A stretch of 64,000 nt of DNA from Limnephilus marmoratus (GCA_917880885.1 OU862908.1:12077501-12141500); one strand, 5' to 3'; shown: positions 43,655-56,705, numbered from the stretch's first letter. Numbers and translations: made by a program. The notes: generated from the letters alone by a model not told the origin.

Positions 43655-44635
43655 TTTATTTAAATATAACTAATCTTCTTATACGCAGATGACACGGCAA
43701 TTTTTTACTTCGGCAAAAACTTAGAAAATCTATTAGAACAATCTCAAACGGATCTTAATGTACTAAACGATTGGCTAATTAAAAATATATTAACAATAAA
43801 TATTAATAAAACCGGTTACATGATCTTAAGCTCACCAAAAAGAATAATACCATCGCATAAACCATTACAAATAGAAGAAAGAGACCTACATATTCTAGAT
43901 AGCGAAAAATACCTGGGCTTATATATTGATAAACATTTAACATTTAAACAACACGTAGAAAAACTAAAAACAAAAATCATCCCATTAATTGGTGTATTTG
44001 GTAGAATTGCTCATCTTCTACCAACAAAGGTAAAGAGGGGCTTATACTTTAGCTTGATCCAGTCCCACCTAAATTATTTAATAGAAATATGGGGAAACAC
44101 ATACATTACGTACTTAAACGACTTACAAATAATACAGAACAAAGTTATTAAAAAACTCTTCAACTATAACCCAGACACTCCCACAAAAAAAAACTATACC
44201 AGGAAATGCACCTTTTGAAAATAAGAACATTGTACGAATATAACATATGTCTTTTAATCTACAAAATACAAAATGAACTTATACACACAAACACAACATT
44301 TATAAAAACATCACAAGTACACGAACATTATACTAGACAACACAATAAATTGTACACAAATACTGTCAAGACTGAAAGTGGCAAGAGAAGTATTGGTCAC
44401 GAGGGAGTTCATATATTTAATCTCCTTCCAGATAACCTAAAAACGGAAAATAATATAAAAACATTTAAAAAAAAAAAACTATTTAAACTCAAAATGTTGG
44501 AACAAAATTAAAAATATTACTTCTTACTACTGTACTATATAAGCTCTGTATTTAAGTTAAGAAAGCGAAATATTATGTTTCTTTTAACTTAATAATAATA
44601 AAAATAAAAAAAATAAATAAAAAAAATATATATTA
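43655..44635 (+). pseudogene. LINE reverse-transcriptase fragment with YADD motif, frameshifted
   Basis: One frame runs from about 43658 to 44218 and starts in the palm of a reverse transcriptase: FLYADDTAIFYF at 43676, whose YADD is the catalytic motif that binds the metal ions. LLEQSQTDLNVLNDWLIKN and ININKTGYMIL follow, then the KYLGLYIDKHLTFKQHV thumb-like motif and IQNKVIKKLFNYN. A slip in an A-run near 44186-44194 moves the continuation into another frame (44195-44511: LLKIRTLYEYNICLLIYKIQ, then IFNLLPDNLKTENNIKTFKK). A short 3' UTR and an A-rich end follow to about 44635. The 5' half, including the endonuclease and finger regions, is missing. Apart from the slip it is well preserved, so it is a fairly young insertion. 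Confidence 0.85.
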
Positions 44636-45997
44636 CAAGATTTGCTAACTGTAAAGTATGTAATATTATGTTTTATCGCTACCTTATTCTGTTTGGCCCG
44701 ATGTAATTAAAAATGGCTCACAAACTCAAGTCTTCATGCATATATTAAATTATGCGTGTATATTAAAAATCTTATGATTATTTATAATTAACAATATTTT
44801 TTGGGCTCGATGCACCATTTCTTATTGCACATGTTTCGATAAATATTATGTTGGTTCATCGGAAAGGCTTATTGGATATTAAGAAAAAAAAAGTCAATTC
44901 TCTATAATAATGCCTTATCTAAAATTACCTCCCCTCCGTTTAATATCTCATCTCTTCTAAGTATCTAAACTCGACTCCAATCTTCCATATAATTATGAAA
45001 TTTGCACATTTAAATATAATTAATATATAAATCCATCTTTCCTCTCTCCATAATTTGAAATAATGGCCCAGATAACTCTCGAAGGGTGAAAGTCAGAATC
45101 TTGAAAAAAAAACTTTAACGAATAACTTTTTTTATTAATACGAGAAAATGTGTATAAAAGTTACTCAACTAGGTTACATGTGGGTTTTATTTTATATGAT
45201 TTTATATATCCAATAAAAATACGCCCTTAAAACATGATAAAAATAACTCAATTTTCGGTAAAACCCTATTCCCACAGACTTTTAGCCACTATTTGATTAC
45301 CATTATCACTCGGCGTGATAATGTCTAGCATAAGGGAACTGTTAAACATCTTCCCAGACAAACGTGGCATTTAGAAGGGTGTTTCGTCACCCACCCCTCT
45401 CACAGTTCTACAGCCCCCCTCAATCGCCCCCCGCCCCCTTGCAGAGGGTAGGAGATGGTAGACTCACGTGACTGACGGGGGTAAATGTGACAATACTGAC
45501 ATCAGACTGACTGCGGGGGTTTTACAAATCAACTTTTGCGACGTTTTATTTTTTCCAAGATCATGTATTGTGACTTTTTTTCGAAACGAGAGAATGAAAT
45601 GGTGATAAAACTAGATTAACAAAGAAGTCGCGTAGAAATTGCCCGGACACCCTGGGAAACTGTCGCAGGGTCTGGCCCTCGAATAGGTTCGTGTCAGGAC
45701 ATCGAAAAGCAATATAAGCCATTTGCTAAGCCTACTACTAAGCAGTACGCGCTGTTCTAAAATGTGTATTATGTTCTGTTTTATGGAAGAAACCATTCAA
45801 TCTTATAATTTATAAAGCTTCTTGTATTGATTATAACTGAAAAATATTCAGAACGGGCACTTGGCTTCAAGTTTTTTCATGCATATCCAACAAGTTTGGA
45901 CGTTATTAAATTTGCATTCCACCATTTAAAAAAAAAGTAACAATAGAACGGCGATTTTTTCATGACGGCTTTCCGTTTAAAACTATTATATTATTAA
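44636..45997. other. Nothing recognised
   Basis: AT-rich, with a C-rich stretch at 45385-45445. No element or gene that I can support. Confidence 0.4.
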
Positions 45998-46313
45998 CTA
46001 GCAGACCCGGCAACACGTTGTGTGGCGAACGAAACACAACGTCACGCCATTACCTAACCTTTATAACCAACGCCTTCTGTTAAATCAAATGCACACCGCC
46101 GTTTGCCAGCCCGCTGTCCGCTGCCCGCTTCGTTCCGCTTGGCAAGATATATTATACATTTAACCAATTTACACAAAACCTTGACAAATTATATACCTAA
46201 AAACCTTCCTCCTGAATCACACTATCTATTGGTGAAAACCGCATGAAAATCCGTTGCGTAGTTTAAAAGATCTAAGCGCACAGAAAGCTGGAGCGACTTC
46301 GTTTTATACTATG
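45998..46313 (+). repeat. Interspersed repeat, family X, copy 3
   Basis: It begins CTAGCAGACCCGGCAACACG, runs through GCCCGCTGTCCGCTGCCCGC and CACTATCTATTGGTGAAAAC, and ends with CATGAAAATCCGTTGCGTAG, TTTAAAAGATCTAAGCGCAC and GAGCGACTTCGTTTTATACT. It is collinear with copies 1 and 2 and lacks copy 2's internal duplication. Confidence 0.82.
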
Positions 46314-49249
46314 TAAATATACTTATTTTAAAGAAATAAGACTGAGCGACTTTTCTGAGAACTATGGTTTGACTTTACGCCACTGATTTTAAGCCAAATA
46401 AAATTGTTTCGGTCTGTCACCCAAGGAGTATCAAAAACATATTCGAATATCCATAGTTTAATCGCTACTGGGAAAAGTGAAAATGAAAAAAAACCTCATA
46501 GAACCAATAACGTCTGAAACAATAATAATTAGAAAGAAAAGTTGGAAAGAAGAGTGCCGTAAGACAATCCCCGGTGCGGAGTGCTTGGGCGGGGCGATTC
46601 CAATACAACGTTTGACTCGTATCGTCGCCAGCTGATTGGTTCCATATTGCGAACATCGCGCGAGAAACGTGCGGAATAGAAATATAGTTATTCAATTCAA
46701 TAACGATCCACCCCTCCACCCAGTGTATCGGATCACTTTTCTCCTTCAGCTTTAGGGGAAGGGAAACTACATACTAGCCAGGAGGGTTGCTGAAATACTT
46801 TGAAAATATATCAAAGTACTAGTATTTGGCACAAAAATGAAAAATACATTTTTACAGACACTAGTAATAAATTTGTTATGTTTAAAATATCAAATTTATT
46901 TGCGCACAATATCAAATTTGAACATCTGCAGATTCTTGGTTCATTAGCACAATTACTGGATACTTGGTAAAATTCGTAGAGGTATCAGTTGGGGTATCAG
47001 TAGACTTAATTAAGTGTTAATGAGCAATATTATTTCGACTCTTCAAGGGATATTAGGAATTTAAATATATATTGTTATGCATTCGTAACGACTACTATTG
47101 TCCATCAATCTCACATCTCCGTGACTTCAACCAAGTTCAGGAAATAAATGTTATCTGTTGAAATAATCGTCCTCTGCAACTAACTACGTGTGGCAAATTG
47201 CAATGCAACATTTATACGTCATGCGTACCCTGTACACACATAACCTAACTGATGTGTGAACCTTGAACGGTTTTGCTGGAAAAATACATTAATGAAATGG
47301 AAAATATAGTGTACACGGACATGATCTGGAGATGATCCCTGATGCCACTCTAATAATCTGTCAAATATTTTTGTTTCCAACTTATCAAAAAACGTACCTA
47401 TTATCAAAATAAAATATTTGAAAACTAGCCTGCCTTGTCACAGGATATCCCTGGTAAGACATTCACAATAAAAAAGCGTAATGTAGATGTACCTTTAAAA
47501 CTTTTTATATAATATATAGATTTTAATTGTTCCGGTAAGATATAGATCCTGTGCTCGTTTCCCAGTCGTAACGGTTACCTCTTAATTTTCTGTGTATTAT
47601 TTTGTTTCGTTTAGATTTATTAGCATTATCTCCTTCAGTGATTGAAAATTATATCTCATCTAATTGAGTTAAGAACTTTGTAATAATTTAAAAAGAAAGT
47701 AGCCAAAATATGGGGAAAAAAAGTATTTATGTAAACACCCTTCTTAGTTACATTTAACGAAGTGCGAATAAATAAAAAAATATTACTATCATCACATTAC
47801 GTTATTTACTTAATATTACGTTAACGCGAGTGAATCTATACCCTTATCAATGCGAGCGAAATAATAATACGCTTTTGGATACGGAACAGTTATTTATACG
47901 GGGCGCATATTTCCACTTTATTAATGATAGATAACGCGCCAATTTCAATTTACATCCGGCCCGAACCAGTCACACGTACGTACGCTCAAATGTACACATG
48001 ATAATATGTACGAGAGGCGCGTACGTATGTAGCTAGGTACTCCGCTCGTATGTAGCTTCGAGATTATACGATAACTCAGATACGCGCGGGACGCCCGCGC
48101 AGTGACGCGCCGGGACGCCGCGCCGGGACGCCGCGCCGGGACGCCGAAGCCGGGAGCAGGGGTGCCATTAAACTACCAACTTTATTTGTGTGTAATCCAG
48201 AAGCTAATAAAAAAATACATCGAGAAGCAGAAAATTTTCGGTTTAATCGGGAAGATACATTCACGGTCATTATGTGCGTTTTACCATATCCTTAAACCCT
48301 TCGATTTTTGTTAAAAAAATCGCTGCAATAAGAAAAAAATACATATCGTGACTTTCTAAAATTAGATTCAATGCTACAGGAAGTGGATAAAATGGTTTTG
48401 TGATTTAGGTAAATAAATTGTTGAACACAAGTAAAAAAAAAAACACCAGTGTAAAACACTATACTTTTTTACTTACTGATACACTCGCATTTCTTTGATG
48501 TTGTTTGGCAATACCGCGCGTCATTCGCTAATTTTGTTATTGTTAGAACTTGCGGTTCAACGAATCTTACGTATAATATAACATTTATTACAGACGAGTC
48601 AAAAATGCGAGCTAAAAGGCAACGAATTGAAACACGTGCATAATAAACACAGATTTTATTTCAATTACGTTTTGGGGTTGTTTGGTCATGTAGGAAAATA
48701 AAAATAATATAAGGATAATTTGTTTATCGCCGTTTCGGTGAAAAATCACCTCAAGAAAGCTGTAAATTTTTTTTCCAGGCTCTATCCTGCTATTCACCAT
48801 AGGTACCTATTTTATTATTATAACTTTATAACTAAAGATTAGATCCACCAGTAATAACGTAACACCATGCGTAAGATGTATCACCAATGAGTTTTCTGTG
48901 TTAAATTTACATATTAATTATGTAACGTACCAGCAGATAAAATTATGACATTTTTTTTAATTTAAGACACAAACAGTTAAACAAATATATTGGTCCTTAA
49001 ATATAAATGTTCCTAGACTAATGTGTCTGCAGTATTACATTTAGAAACTCACAAAAAGACACAAATATAAAATTCGATGGTTTTGTAACGGCCAACCCAT
49101 ACACCCATACACCCATTAATTATAATAATAAAACTATACGGCCAAATAATTAGTTAAATATAACGTCATTTAAGATGCGTGACTAAAATAAGGAACCATT
49201 AGACTTTATTTTTTTCTGGGAAAATAAAACATTTTAAAAAAATTTACTT
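46314..49249. other. No gene; 13-bp tandem at 48107-48145
   Basis: GCGCCGGGACGCC occurs three times without mismatch at 48107, 48120 and 48133, in a CpG-rich stretch (48080-48170). An ACGTACGTACG-rich area lies at about 47970-48060. The remaining sequence shows nothing I recognise. Confidence 0.5.
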
Positions 49250-49437
49250 TTATTTTGACTTTATGAGTAAAACCTAAAATTGTAATGTTTAATTAAATGA
49301 AGACCATATTAGCGAAACTCAATCGGAAATCTGGAAACAGAAAAATCAGAAAAAGATATGGGCACATCTGATTCTAATTTTTCTGTTTCCAGATTTTCGA
49401 TTGGGTTTCGCTAATATTGTCTTCATTTAATTAAATA
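49250..49437. mobile_element. Foldback element of the tRNA-like family (F), copy 1, core deleted
   Basis: The left arm reads TTTAATTAAATGAAGACCAT, TAGCGAAACTCAATCGGAAA, TCTGGAAACAGAAAAATCAG, and the right arm is its near-perfect complement ending GTCTTCATTTAATTAA. Arms are about 65 bp. The centre is only about 15-20 bp (GGGCACATCTGATTC) and looks like the acceptor end of the tRNA-like core seen in the 61.7 kb copy. Outside the left arm, ACTTTATGAGTAAAACCT is the reverse of the sequence that follows the right arms of copies 2 and 3. Confidence 0.78.
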
Positions 49438-50330
49438 AAAAATATATTTAATTAATAGCAGGTAGCTTTTTTAGTCTACAAACTTTAAGAAATTTTATTG
49501 TGTTCTATATAGAATACAAAAGTTTGATTTGAAAGCGCGGACAGGAGAAAAAAATAATGTTAGAAGATAAGATTTTAAATTAAAAAAAATAGGTAGACAA
49601 GGGTGTAAAAATAAGAAGAAATATCCTACATCAAAAATAGCAGAATTTAATAAAAACACGGCGTATTTCGCAAGCTCAGATGACAAACGAAACGAAGATT
49701 GTAACGTTAAGGTTCGATACATGTCGAAGTGAGGCTTTTGATACAATAGGGGCGGTATTAATAGTGCAACTCACGCTTGATGAGTTAAGCCCACCGACCC
49801 ACCCCAGCGCCCAGCTCTAGTGGTGGCGGTAGCGGTGCGGTGGAACGAACTTTACGTGGAACCAGCAATACCAGTAGTACCACGGACGTGCAAAAAGGTA
49901 AACCTCCGCTCATGCCGATATGACGTTAGGGAGGAAAATTGGAAAAGCGTGGAGGGATTTATGCGGGCTGTCAGATACCAGACTCCTTTGTTGTTTATGT
50001 CGAATAGTGCATTTATCATGGTAAAATAACGTATCAAATTGATATCATAATTGTCAGCCACAGTCTACACACTTCTAACAAACCCCGTGACAGTGAGAGA
50101 AGCTCCATAGCTTTGTTCGAGCATATGTTATTCGAGAGTGGAAGTTTCACCAACTATAGCATTCTGAAACGAAATTGGCTCGAAATGGCTTTTATTGAAG
50201 TAACAACTTCTTTACGCACACTTGACTTGGGGAGTAAGCTGGTGAATGCGTGGCGAGAGCATTACGAAAGGCAAGACAAACGGTAGTTGAGAGGGAACTA
50301 TAAGTTAGTGAAGATAGAAAGAGAGAGAGA
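49438..50330. other. Nothing recognised
   Basis: The 49800-49960 stretch is CpG-richer and open on both strands without a recognisable domain. Confidence 0.35.
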
Positions 50331-50540
50331 GTTACGTTTCGTATATTACTGTAGGGGCAAGAGAGAGAGGTGCGAGCACACATTTTCTTTCTCTCATAGC
50401 CAGTTACGTTTCGTATATCTAAGACACAGGGCAGGCCTATTGTCTGTATCACACTGTAGGAGCAAGAGAGAGCAGTGCGCGCGCACATTTTATTTCTCTC
50501 TTCCTATCATATAGATGGAGCTAAAGAAGTTTTACTTCGT
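50331..50540. repeat. Imperfect local duplication with GAGA/CTCT tracts
   Basis: GTTACGTTTCGTATAT is at 50331 and 50403. CTGTAGGGGCAAGAGAGAGA at 50349 recurs as CTGTAGGAGCAAGAGAGAGC at 50454, each followed by GTGCG..GCACATTTT and a TTTCTCTC tract. At 50519-50542 GAGCTAAAGAAGTTTTACTT matches the sequence at 60075-60094, marking a shared dispersed element. Confidence 0.65.
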
Positions 50541-50542
50541 CG

Positions 50543-53500
50543 TGTGGTATAAAGCACACTCGTTTATTATTATTCATTTATTTTTATTAATCTAATTATG
50601 GCAGCTTATCTGCGGGTTCTACATTTTTTTTAATGCAACACCTCACAAGAGTGCCAGTTCAAAGATGGGCAGAGTTATGAGATGGGTAAAAGCAGGGGCT
50701 GTAGGAAGGGATTTAGAGATACCTGAAACTTATTTTAAAAATTTTCGATTTCTATAATTTATGAACTTAAAATAAAGAAAAACATATTTCGTAATATGAT
50801 ATCCATTATAATGTACGAAAAGAACCAAATCCTATAACTAGTGTAGGTATCTATGCAGCTTGTTGCCATTTCAATGGATGGAAAACATTAGAAGCTGGAC
50901 GTATTATCATTGTACGGGGTTTGCTTTAACCATACCATTTTATCAGATCTGAACGACCATTCCAATTTAAACCCCTATCTCTACCTCTTCATGAAACCTC
51001 ACTCCATTACCTAAAATAAGGTTGCAATAGTTCCCCTAACGCCCATTTGACAAAATGTATAAAAAATGATCTTCAATGAAATTTTCGTTTGGCAAAAAAT
51101 ATATTGCAGGCACGAAAAACCACCTTTCAAAAATAACTTTCGAAACTGTCTCGAATTTTTTTTCTTTGAGAAAAGTAGAGTTGAGGGTTGAAACGAAAAA
51201 GCCGCGTTCGTACCTCAAGAATTTCCATTAAAAAGTTTTATGTTTGTTAATAAAATGCAAGGAATAAAATCACACACAACAACTGCTTATAAATTAGACG
51301 GAAAGTTCTCAGTGAGGAGGGCCCGCTTGAGGGGTGTAAATAATTTATTTCTAAAACCCGGAAAACACGATTATATGTTTTCTGAAATCTTTAGTGAATA
51401 TTGTAAGGGAAACATTGTCATGTTTTCTCTTTTAACATAAAAACTTTTCCCTGGAGAATGCTTTTGTAAAAATATATATTCAAGACGGGGAAATATGTTT
51501 TTCCGAGATACGATAATTATTTACACTTGAGGGAGGGATTCAAGAAGGGGTAAGAATTGTTTACTAAACATTTTAACAGAGCACGATTTTTTGTTGTTGT
51601 TGTTGCTATGCTGACTTTTCAGCATCAAGGGTCCTATGTCCTTATAACACTTATAACCGTCCTGCTGGTTTATTATTAAGATATTTCTTTAAAGGACTAC
51701 TTATTCTCATTCACTGTAGTTTACTTTGTCCACCAGACACTATTTTCTTGAATTACTTCTAAAGATTATTCTATGAATCATCTTCTTTAAAATATCCCGA
51801 ATACGGAATTCTCAGCGCTGGCGCTGGCCTAATTAGTGCTTCACAGAGAGCTTTTCGAGAGGAATCTTGATTTGAAGTATCTTTGAAGACCGTTGTAAAT
51901 GCTAATAATTTAAAACTTGAAGATCGAGTCTCAATCCGGCTCACTCCAGAAAGTAGGCAAATGCAAGCACTGCGACTGCTGGGAAAAGAAAAAAATATTA
52001 ATAAAGTGTTGAAAACTCTGTATATTTTAGAGCAGGTAATCAACGCTCTGCTCGAACGTGTTTCTGGCATGATATGCTCTCTAATTATGATTAATTTTGA
52101 TTAAAAGCGCACACATATCATAAAATTGCCTTTGACTTTGAAAGTATACATGAATATTAACGCGCCGCCTTTACAGCTTACGGAGTAGGTTCACTAGGTG
52201 GCGGTGTGGGGTTCGTCATGTACCGTGATGTACGTGTATACGTGTACAGGGTACATGCTGGCTGGATGGTGTAGAAGGAATGGAGCTGGAGAGACGAGGG
52301 ACGGCTGAGTGTGCGTATTGCGTATGCTTATACGCCGTGCTTGTGTAAATCGCAAATTAATTTCCGCGCTGAAAGCAAAACCATATTATTTCGAGAGTAA
52401 TGTCGAAACAAATTTACAAGCCTCCAGGTAATAATGAATTATTAACACGCAATTTGCCCGAATACGTAAACCGCGCGTGAGACATCCAGCTTAGCCTGAA
52501 AGGGGGGCGGGGAACGAGCTGGAGACGCGGTACCGGGGGTAGGTGTAAGACTACTTCCTTCCTCTCGATGTGCTTGCTACCCTGGTACCCTAGTGCCACA
52601 GCCTGCAGCCTACAGCCTACGTTAGCGGCTAGCTGCCAAGCAAGAAAGACATTAATCTAACATATTATCCTTGATTAGGAATTATTCGGAAAATAACTTC
52701 CTAAAACTTATCGCATCAAACGTTGAAAACACTTCGGACGGTAACAGGTTTTCTACACATGAGTAACTTCATAGAAGCAAACTATAGCGTACATATTATG
52801 TTTATTGAATTAATAATAAATACGGACGTTTTTTTAATATGGACATAATTATATTATACGCCATACAAGAGATCTTTAAAAAAATACAAGAAAGTGATTC
52901 TTTCATTGGTGTTCCCATCCACAGGAGGAGGCTACATCGAAAGTTTTGCAAGAGGCTCTATGGTAGATAACAATTTGGCTGACTGACCTTTTTATTCGAG
53001 TTGGTTGCATCCGTGCGAATGATTGTAATATTTTTTTAACAGTTTGACAAAAGACGCAAACCCCGAGACGATTAGAAACTTCTCCAGTGTGCATGTATAT
53101 ATAAACAATAAGGAATCACCTAGGGGGCCAAAGATATTATTTAAAATTAATTCAAGTGTCGGGATCATCAGAATTTCTGGATGAATGCATTCAAAATTTA
53201 AAGGTTTCAAATTAAATAATAGAAAGCAAATTACAAACTGTTTACAAGCAGTACAACATGTGAACGTTTGAGTCGATAAAGCCCTTCATAAGCGTGGTGC
53301 TTTATTTCAATGAAGGTAAACCGCTCTTGTACTCCATATAACGCACAACAAACCTCCCTAACCGCTCCTTCCCGGCATAACCTTATTCCTTATTTTACGG
53401 GAGGCATTTAAACCATTGTAATTTAAGAGTAATCTGATACTGACACAAATATATATCTCGAATAACACCATTATTTATCTAATGTGTTTTGGGAGGTTAT

Positions 53501-53820
53501 CTATCTTTTTGGTTTATGTACTATCCAACACCTCTCGGGATGTCGTTAATAAGACTTTCATTATAGCTCCTGAGATTTAGGGTGTTTCTCTTCCATTCGT
53601 TTCAATAATACTCAGTGCGAATCGTTACTAAATTAGAAATGTGTCGGCGTTACAAATATAACGAATAATAGAACAGAATACAGAATACCACAATATTTTA
53701 AACGGTAATTCTATTTTAGTTATGTTAACGATTTCTGTTTTGAAATCAATGAGTCTATGGTTATGTTATCTGTTACAGATTAAAGAGACGTATGAATGTA
53801 AATGAAGCAAAAATCGTGTG
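50543..53820. other. No secure gene
   Basis: At 51771-52104 both strands are open for about 300 bp (99 and 73 residues). The minus-strand peptide is serine/leucine-rich and I recognise neither. CpG-rich DNA lies at 52185-52330 and 52470-52540. The rest is AT-rich. Confidence 0.4.
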
Positions 53821-54287
53821 TTAGAATAAGTGTCGACCGAGACAGGTTTTTCGTTCTCGGCCGAGACCGAGACCGAGACTGAGAATAAATTAAAATCTCG
53901 GCCGAGACCGATTGCCGAGACCGAGAGCCGAGACCGAGAATAGATAAATTGAGAAAAAAGTGAAAAAGCGCTATTTTTTCATGGTATAGCAACAATAAAA
54001 CATTATACCTACTTAGTAAACACATTAAATCGAAATAACACACCCTAAAAAACCCTAAGAGACCAATCACAATCGACAGCTCTCTCACGCACTGACACCA
54101 AGTGACGAATGTGGACACGCGCGGTAGATTTGAATCCCATTATCCTATACCGTACCTACTTACAACGGTCTCGGTTATGGCCGAGAATCTCGGCGATTTT
54201 TCGCCGAGAACCGAGACAGAGTTCTCGGTAGAATTTGTAGCCGAGAACGCCGAGACCGAGACCGAGATCTCGGTCAACCCTTAGGTA
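53821..54287. mobile_element. Foldback element built from CCGAGA hexamers
   Basis: Left part (53834-53942): GACCGAGAC followed by a series of (GCCGAGA/ACCGAGA) units. Right part (54167-54276): CTCGGTTATGGCCGAGAATC to CCGAGACCGAGATCTCGGTC. Both contain the motif in both orientations, so several stems can form. Outer ends TGTCGACCGAGA (left) and GGTTGACCGAGA (reverse of right) look like terminal inverted repeats. The 220 bp between are AT-rich and non-coding. Frames rich in R-P/E-T dipeptides across it are products of the hexamer. This is probably a non-autonomous DNA element, superfamily unknown. Confidence 0.68.
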
Positions 54288-54861
54288 GAATTGATTCTTT
54301 TACATTTATCTTCGTCAATCCCGTGGAGATTTAAAAAATTAAATTGATATTTTTGTTACAACGTAAATGGTTAAACCTTACTAAACTCAACTTTACACTA
54401 CAGATTAGAAAACCGTTAAGAGAATTTAAGAAGGTACAAATATTGAAGAAAAGAGATGAATTTAGAGTAAAGGCGAGATATTTGATGAGCCTTTACCTGG
54501 CTTTAAGGCTTTATAACATAAAAGTTCAGAAAGTGAACAGCTAGTTAGTAGCGGGCTCGGCCGCAGTTTAAAAGAAACTCATTTTACAGGGATTAAGGGA
54601 ATTCTAAATAGGATTTTATTATTCACGGACTAAAACTCGGGCTTAACATTAGGTACATCTAATACGCGCTTATATTTCGAAACCTTAATACAATTTGAAG
54701 CAGATAAAAAAGTAAGACGCCCTGTTAAGCAGCACACAAAATTTTTCAGTATTTAATTCAATTTAAACGGACCTTATTATCAAGATTACGTTATGATTTA
54801 CGATATAAAAATTCACTCGGGTAATATCTTGCATAATCAAAGGTCATGATGATTGAAAATG
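54288..54861. other. Nothing recognised
   Basis: AT-rich. A 66-residue lysine/leucine-rich frame at 54344-54544 is not recognised. Confidence 0.4.
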
Positions 54862-55500
54862 TTTATTTATTTATATATTTAAACGCCCATAGGGCTTTTA
54901 CATAGAATGCAGTACTTTTTTTTATTACAGTGAAAAGAATGGGTTTACAAAATACAAGAAACATAATATATTTTAAAAACAAAATATAGGTTACATAAAA
55001 TATAAGCGTTAAAAAAAATAAAAAATTTAGGTTACATAAAATACAAGCGTTAACAAAATACAGGTTCTTAACATAAAATATAAGAAACAAAATATAGTCC
55101 ATAAAATATAGGAGTTGACACAAAGTAGGTAATGTTTAAAATTGTTGTTCAGATTAGTTTATGGGATAGGTAGAAATAAATAGTTGGCACATATGGCGTT
55201 TGAAGTTTGCTAAGTCCAAATTATTGTCAAAATCCATATTGTTTAAGTATTTGTTACCAAACGTTGTATTTGAGAATGTAAATCATAGTTCGAATGAGAT
55301 GTACGTATATAAAATGTCAATGTTTGTCTAGTTGTTCGTGTAGGTACATGTGGATTTATTAATTGCAGGAGTTCACAACTGCCGAATTTAGAGTTTAATA
55401 ATTTTAATAAAAAGGTTAGGTCGTTTATTTTTCGTCTGTTTTCTAATGTTGGAATATTTAAAGTATTCATTAACGACGGGTAATTTATGAGCTCTAAATC
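54862..55500 (-). pseudogene. Jockey-like LINE tail (family D), copy with coding part
   Basis: The minus-strand frame 55470-55243 encodes LNIPTLENRRKINDLTFLLK, then LLQLINPHVPTRTTRQTLTF and YIRTSHSNYDLHSQIQRLVT. L-x-x-R-R-x-x-x-D-L, I-x-x-x-V-P-x-R-x-T-R and Y-x-x-x-x-x-N-Y are standard near the ORF2 C-terminus of Jockey-like LINEs. The stop after about 75 residues is premature compared with the copy at 19021, which continues to D-V-D-I-F. The 3' end has the GCCCTATGGGC hairpin and an A/T-rich tail (54862-54905). The body between (54905-55140) is a diverged repeat of ggttacataaaata-like units. Confidence 0.75.
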
Positions 55501-55724
55501 TTGTTTACAACAAGATGTTCATTATTTAGATCAACTATCTTGCAGTTAAACTTTTGTACTACTGACCGTGTAGTTTATATATCGAAGCATTTATACCAGG
55601 GAAACATCTCAGGCGAAATGCTTTCTTTATGTACTTGTATCGTAAAAGCGAGAGTTTAGAGTTAAGATAAATGTTTCTCATTTATTCATCCATAAAAATG
55701 AAAAGAAACGCAAAAGGTTTTTTT

Positions 55725-55815
55725 TATATTAACTCCACACAGGAGGCCTGAAGGTATTGCGAAGGGTCTTTCTGAGGGAGGGAGGAAACGAGAGAATCTG
55801 ATTCTTTAGAAGAGA
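55725..55815 (-). mobile_element. LINE family A/B 3' scrap
   Basis: TTTTTTTATATTAACTCCAC, ACAGGAGGCCTGAAGG and GAAGGGTCTTTCTGAGGGAG are the extreme 3' end of the family, with half of the hairpin missing. Nothing upstream is recognisable. Confidence 0.6.
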
Positions 55816-56309
55816 CCAAGCATATATTGAAATTATTTTTAAAACTACTTACAAATTAAAATAAACATATATTATTACACGATACACGGAATAATCGATG
55901 TCGATTCTATAACAAGTATGCAATTCAGTGAGTGGTACACGTCAGAGCTTCCCGTTATAGAAAATTGATATAATCAATACAGTAAATGATTTCTGTTCAA
56001 TTTTTATATTGCATCATAAAACAAATTATATAACAGAACAGAATTTCATTTGGCACGTAAATGCGGAAACTAGACCAACTTAGCGTAAAAAATAAAATGC
56101 ACATAATTTTTATAATTTCATTTTGATATAAAATCAATTCTTTCTATAAATCTAATCTGTCGGTGTCTTCAGTACTGTTTGATAAAGTATAATTGGTAGT
56201 GCTAGGTTCACAGCAGTTTTTATCACAGGTAAAGTTAATTCTAAACTATATCTAGCAATAGTTAAGAATTTTTGTATAAAATATTTGAAATACAAACAAC
56301 AATTTGGGA
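55816..56309. other. Nothing recognised
   Basis: AT-rich spacer between two LINE fragments. Confidence 0.45.
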
Positions 56310-56705
56310 GGCAGAAATGGGTACCACCGTCTCGGGAACCATTTATTAGATAACCAACTTCAAGTGGTTCGCTATATTTGATGTCTTAAAAGGGGTGAGG
56401 TTTGTCTAGGTTTTGGCGACGGATGTATCTACTGGTCTACTGAGAGACTAGTTAAGGGAGACCTATTGACCTGTCCAGCCGAATTTGCTTGACCCATTGC
56501 CTTGCACCGTAGTTGAAAGGATGGATTCATACGTCACTCCTGGTCACACTGACCTCCAGATTCCTACATACCCCTCATACCTTTTTCCTTCCCAGAGATT
56601 CTTTTCCTTCCTATAAAAAGATGTAACATCTCCTAAGATGACATAGACCTTGAGGGAAATTATTTTCTTCAAGGCCTACCGTATGCAGTTAATGTAAAAA
56701 AAAAC
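56310..56705 (+). mobile_element. LINE family B 3' region, plus-strand copy
   Basis: ACTTCAAGTGGTTCGCTATA, GGGGTGAGGTTTGTCTAGGT, TTGCCTTGCACCGTAGTTGA, GGATGGATTCATACGTCACT, TGACCTCCAGATTCCTACAT, AAGATGACATAGACCTTGAG and GTTAATGTAAAAAAAAA follow in order, the mirror of 31371-31860. The poly-A tail ends at about 56705. The hairpin pairs CCTTGAGGGAAA with the facing TTCTTCAAGG. Confidence 0.78.

Noticed and set aside
51771..52104. Overlapping 99- and 73-residue frames on opposite strands as a gene
   Set aside because: Both strands are open, no domain is recognised, and no splice or start context favours either.
53780..54284. Arg/Ser- and Glu/Thr-rich frames as an RS-domain-type protein
   Set aside because: They are translations of CCGAGA hexamers within a foldback repeat.
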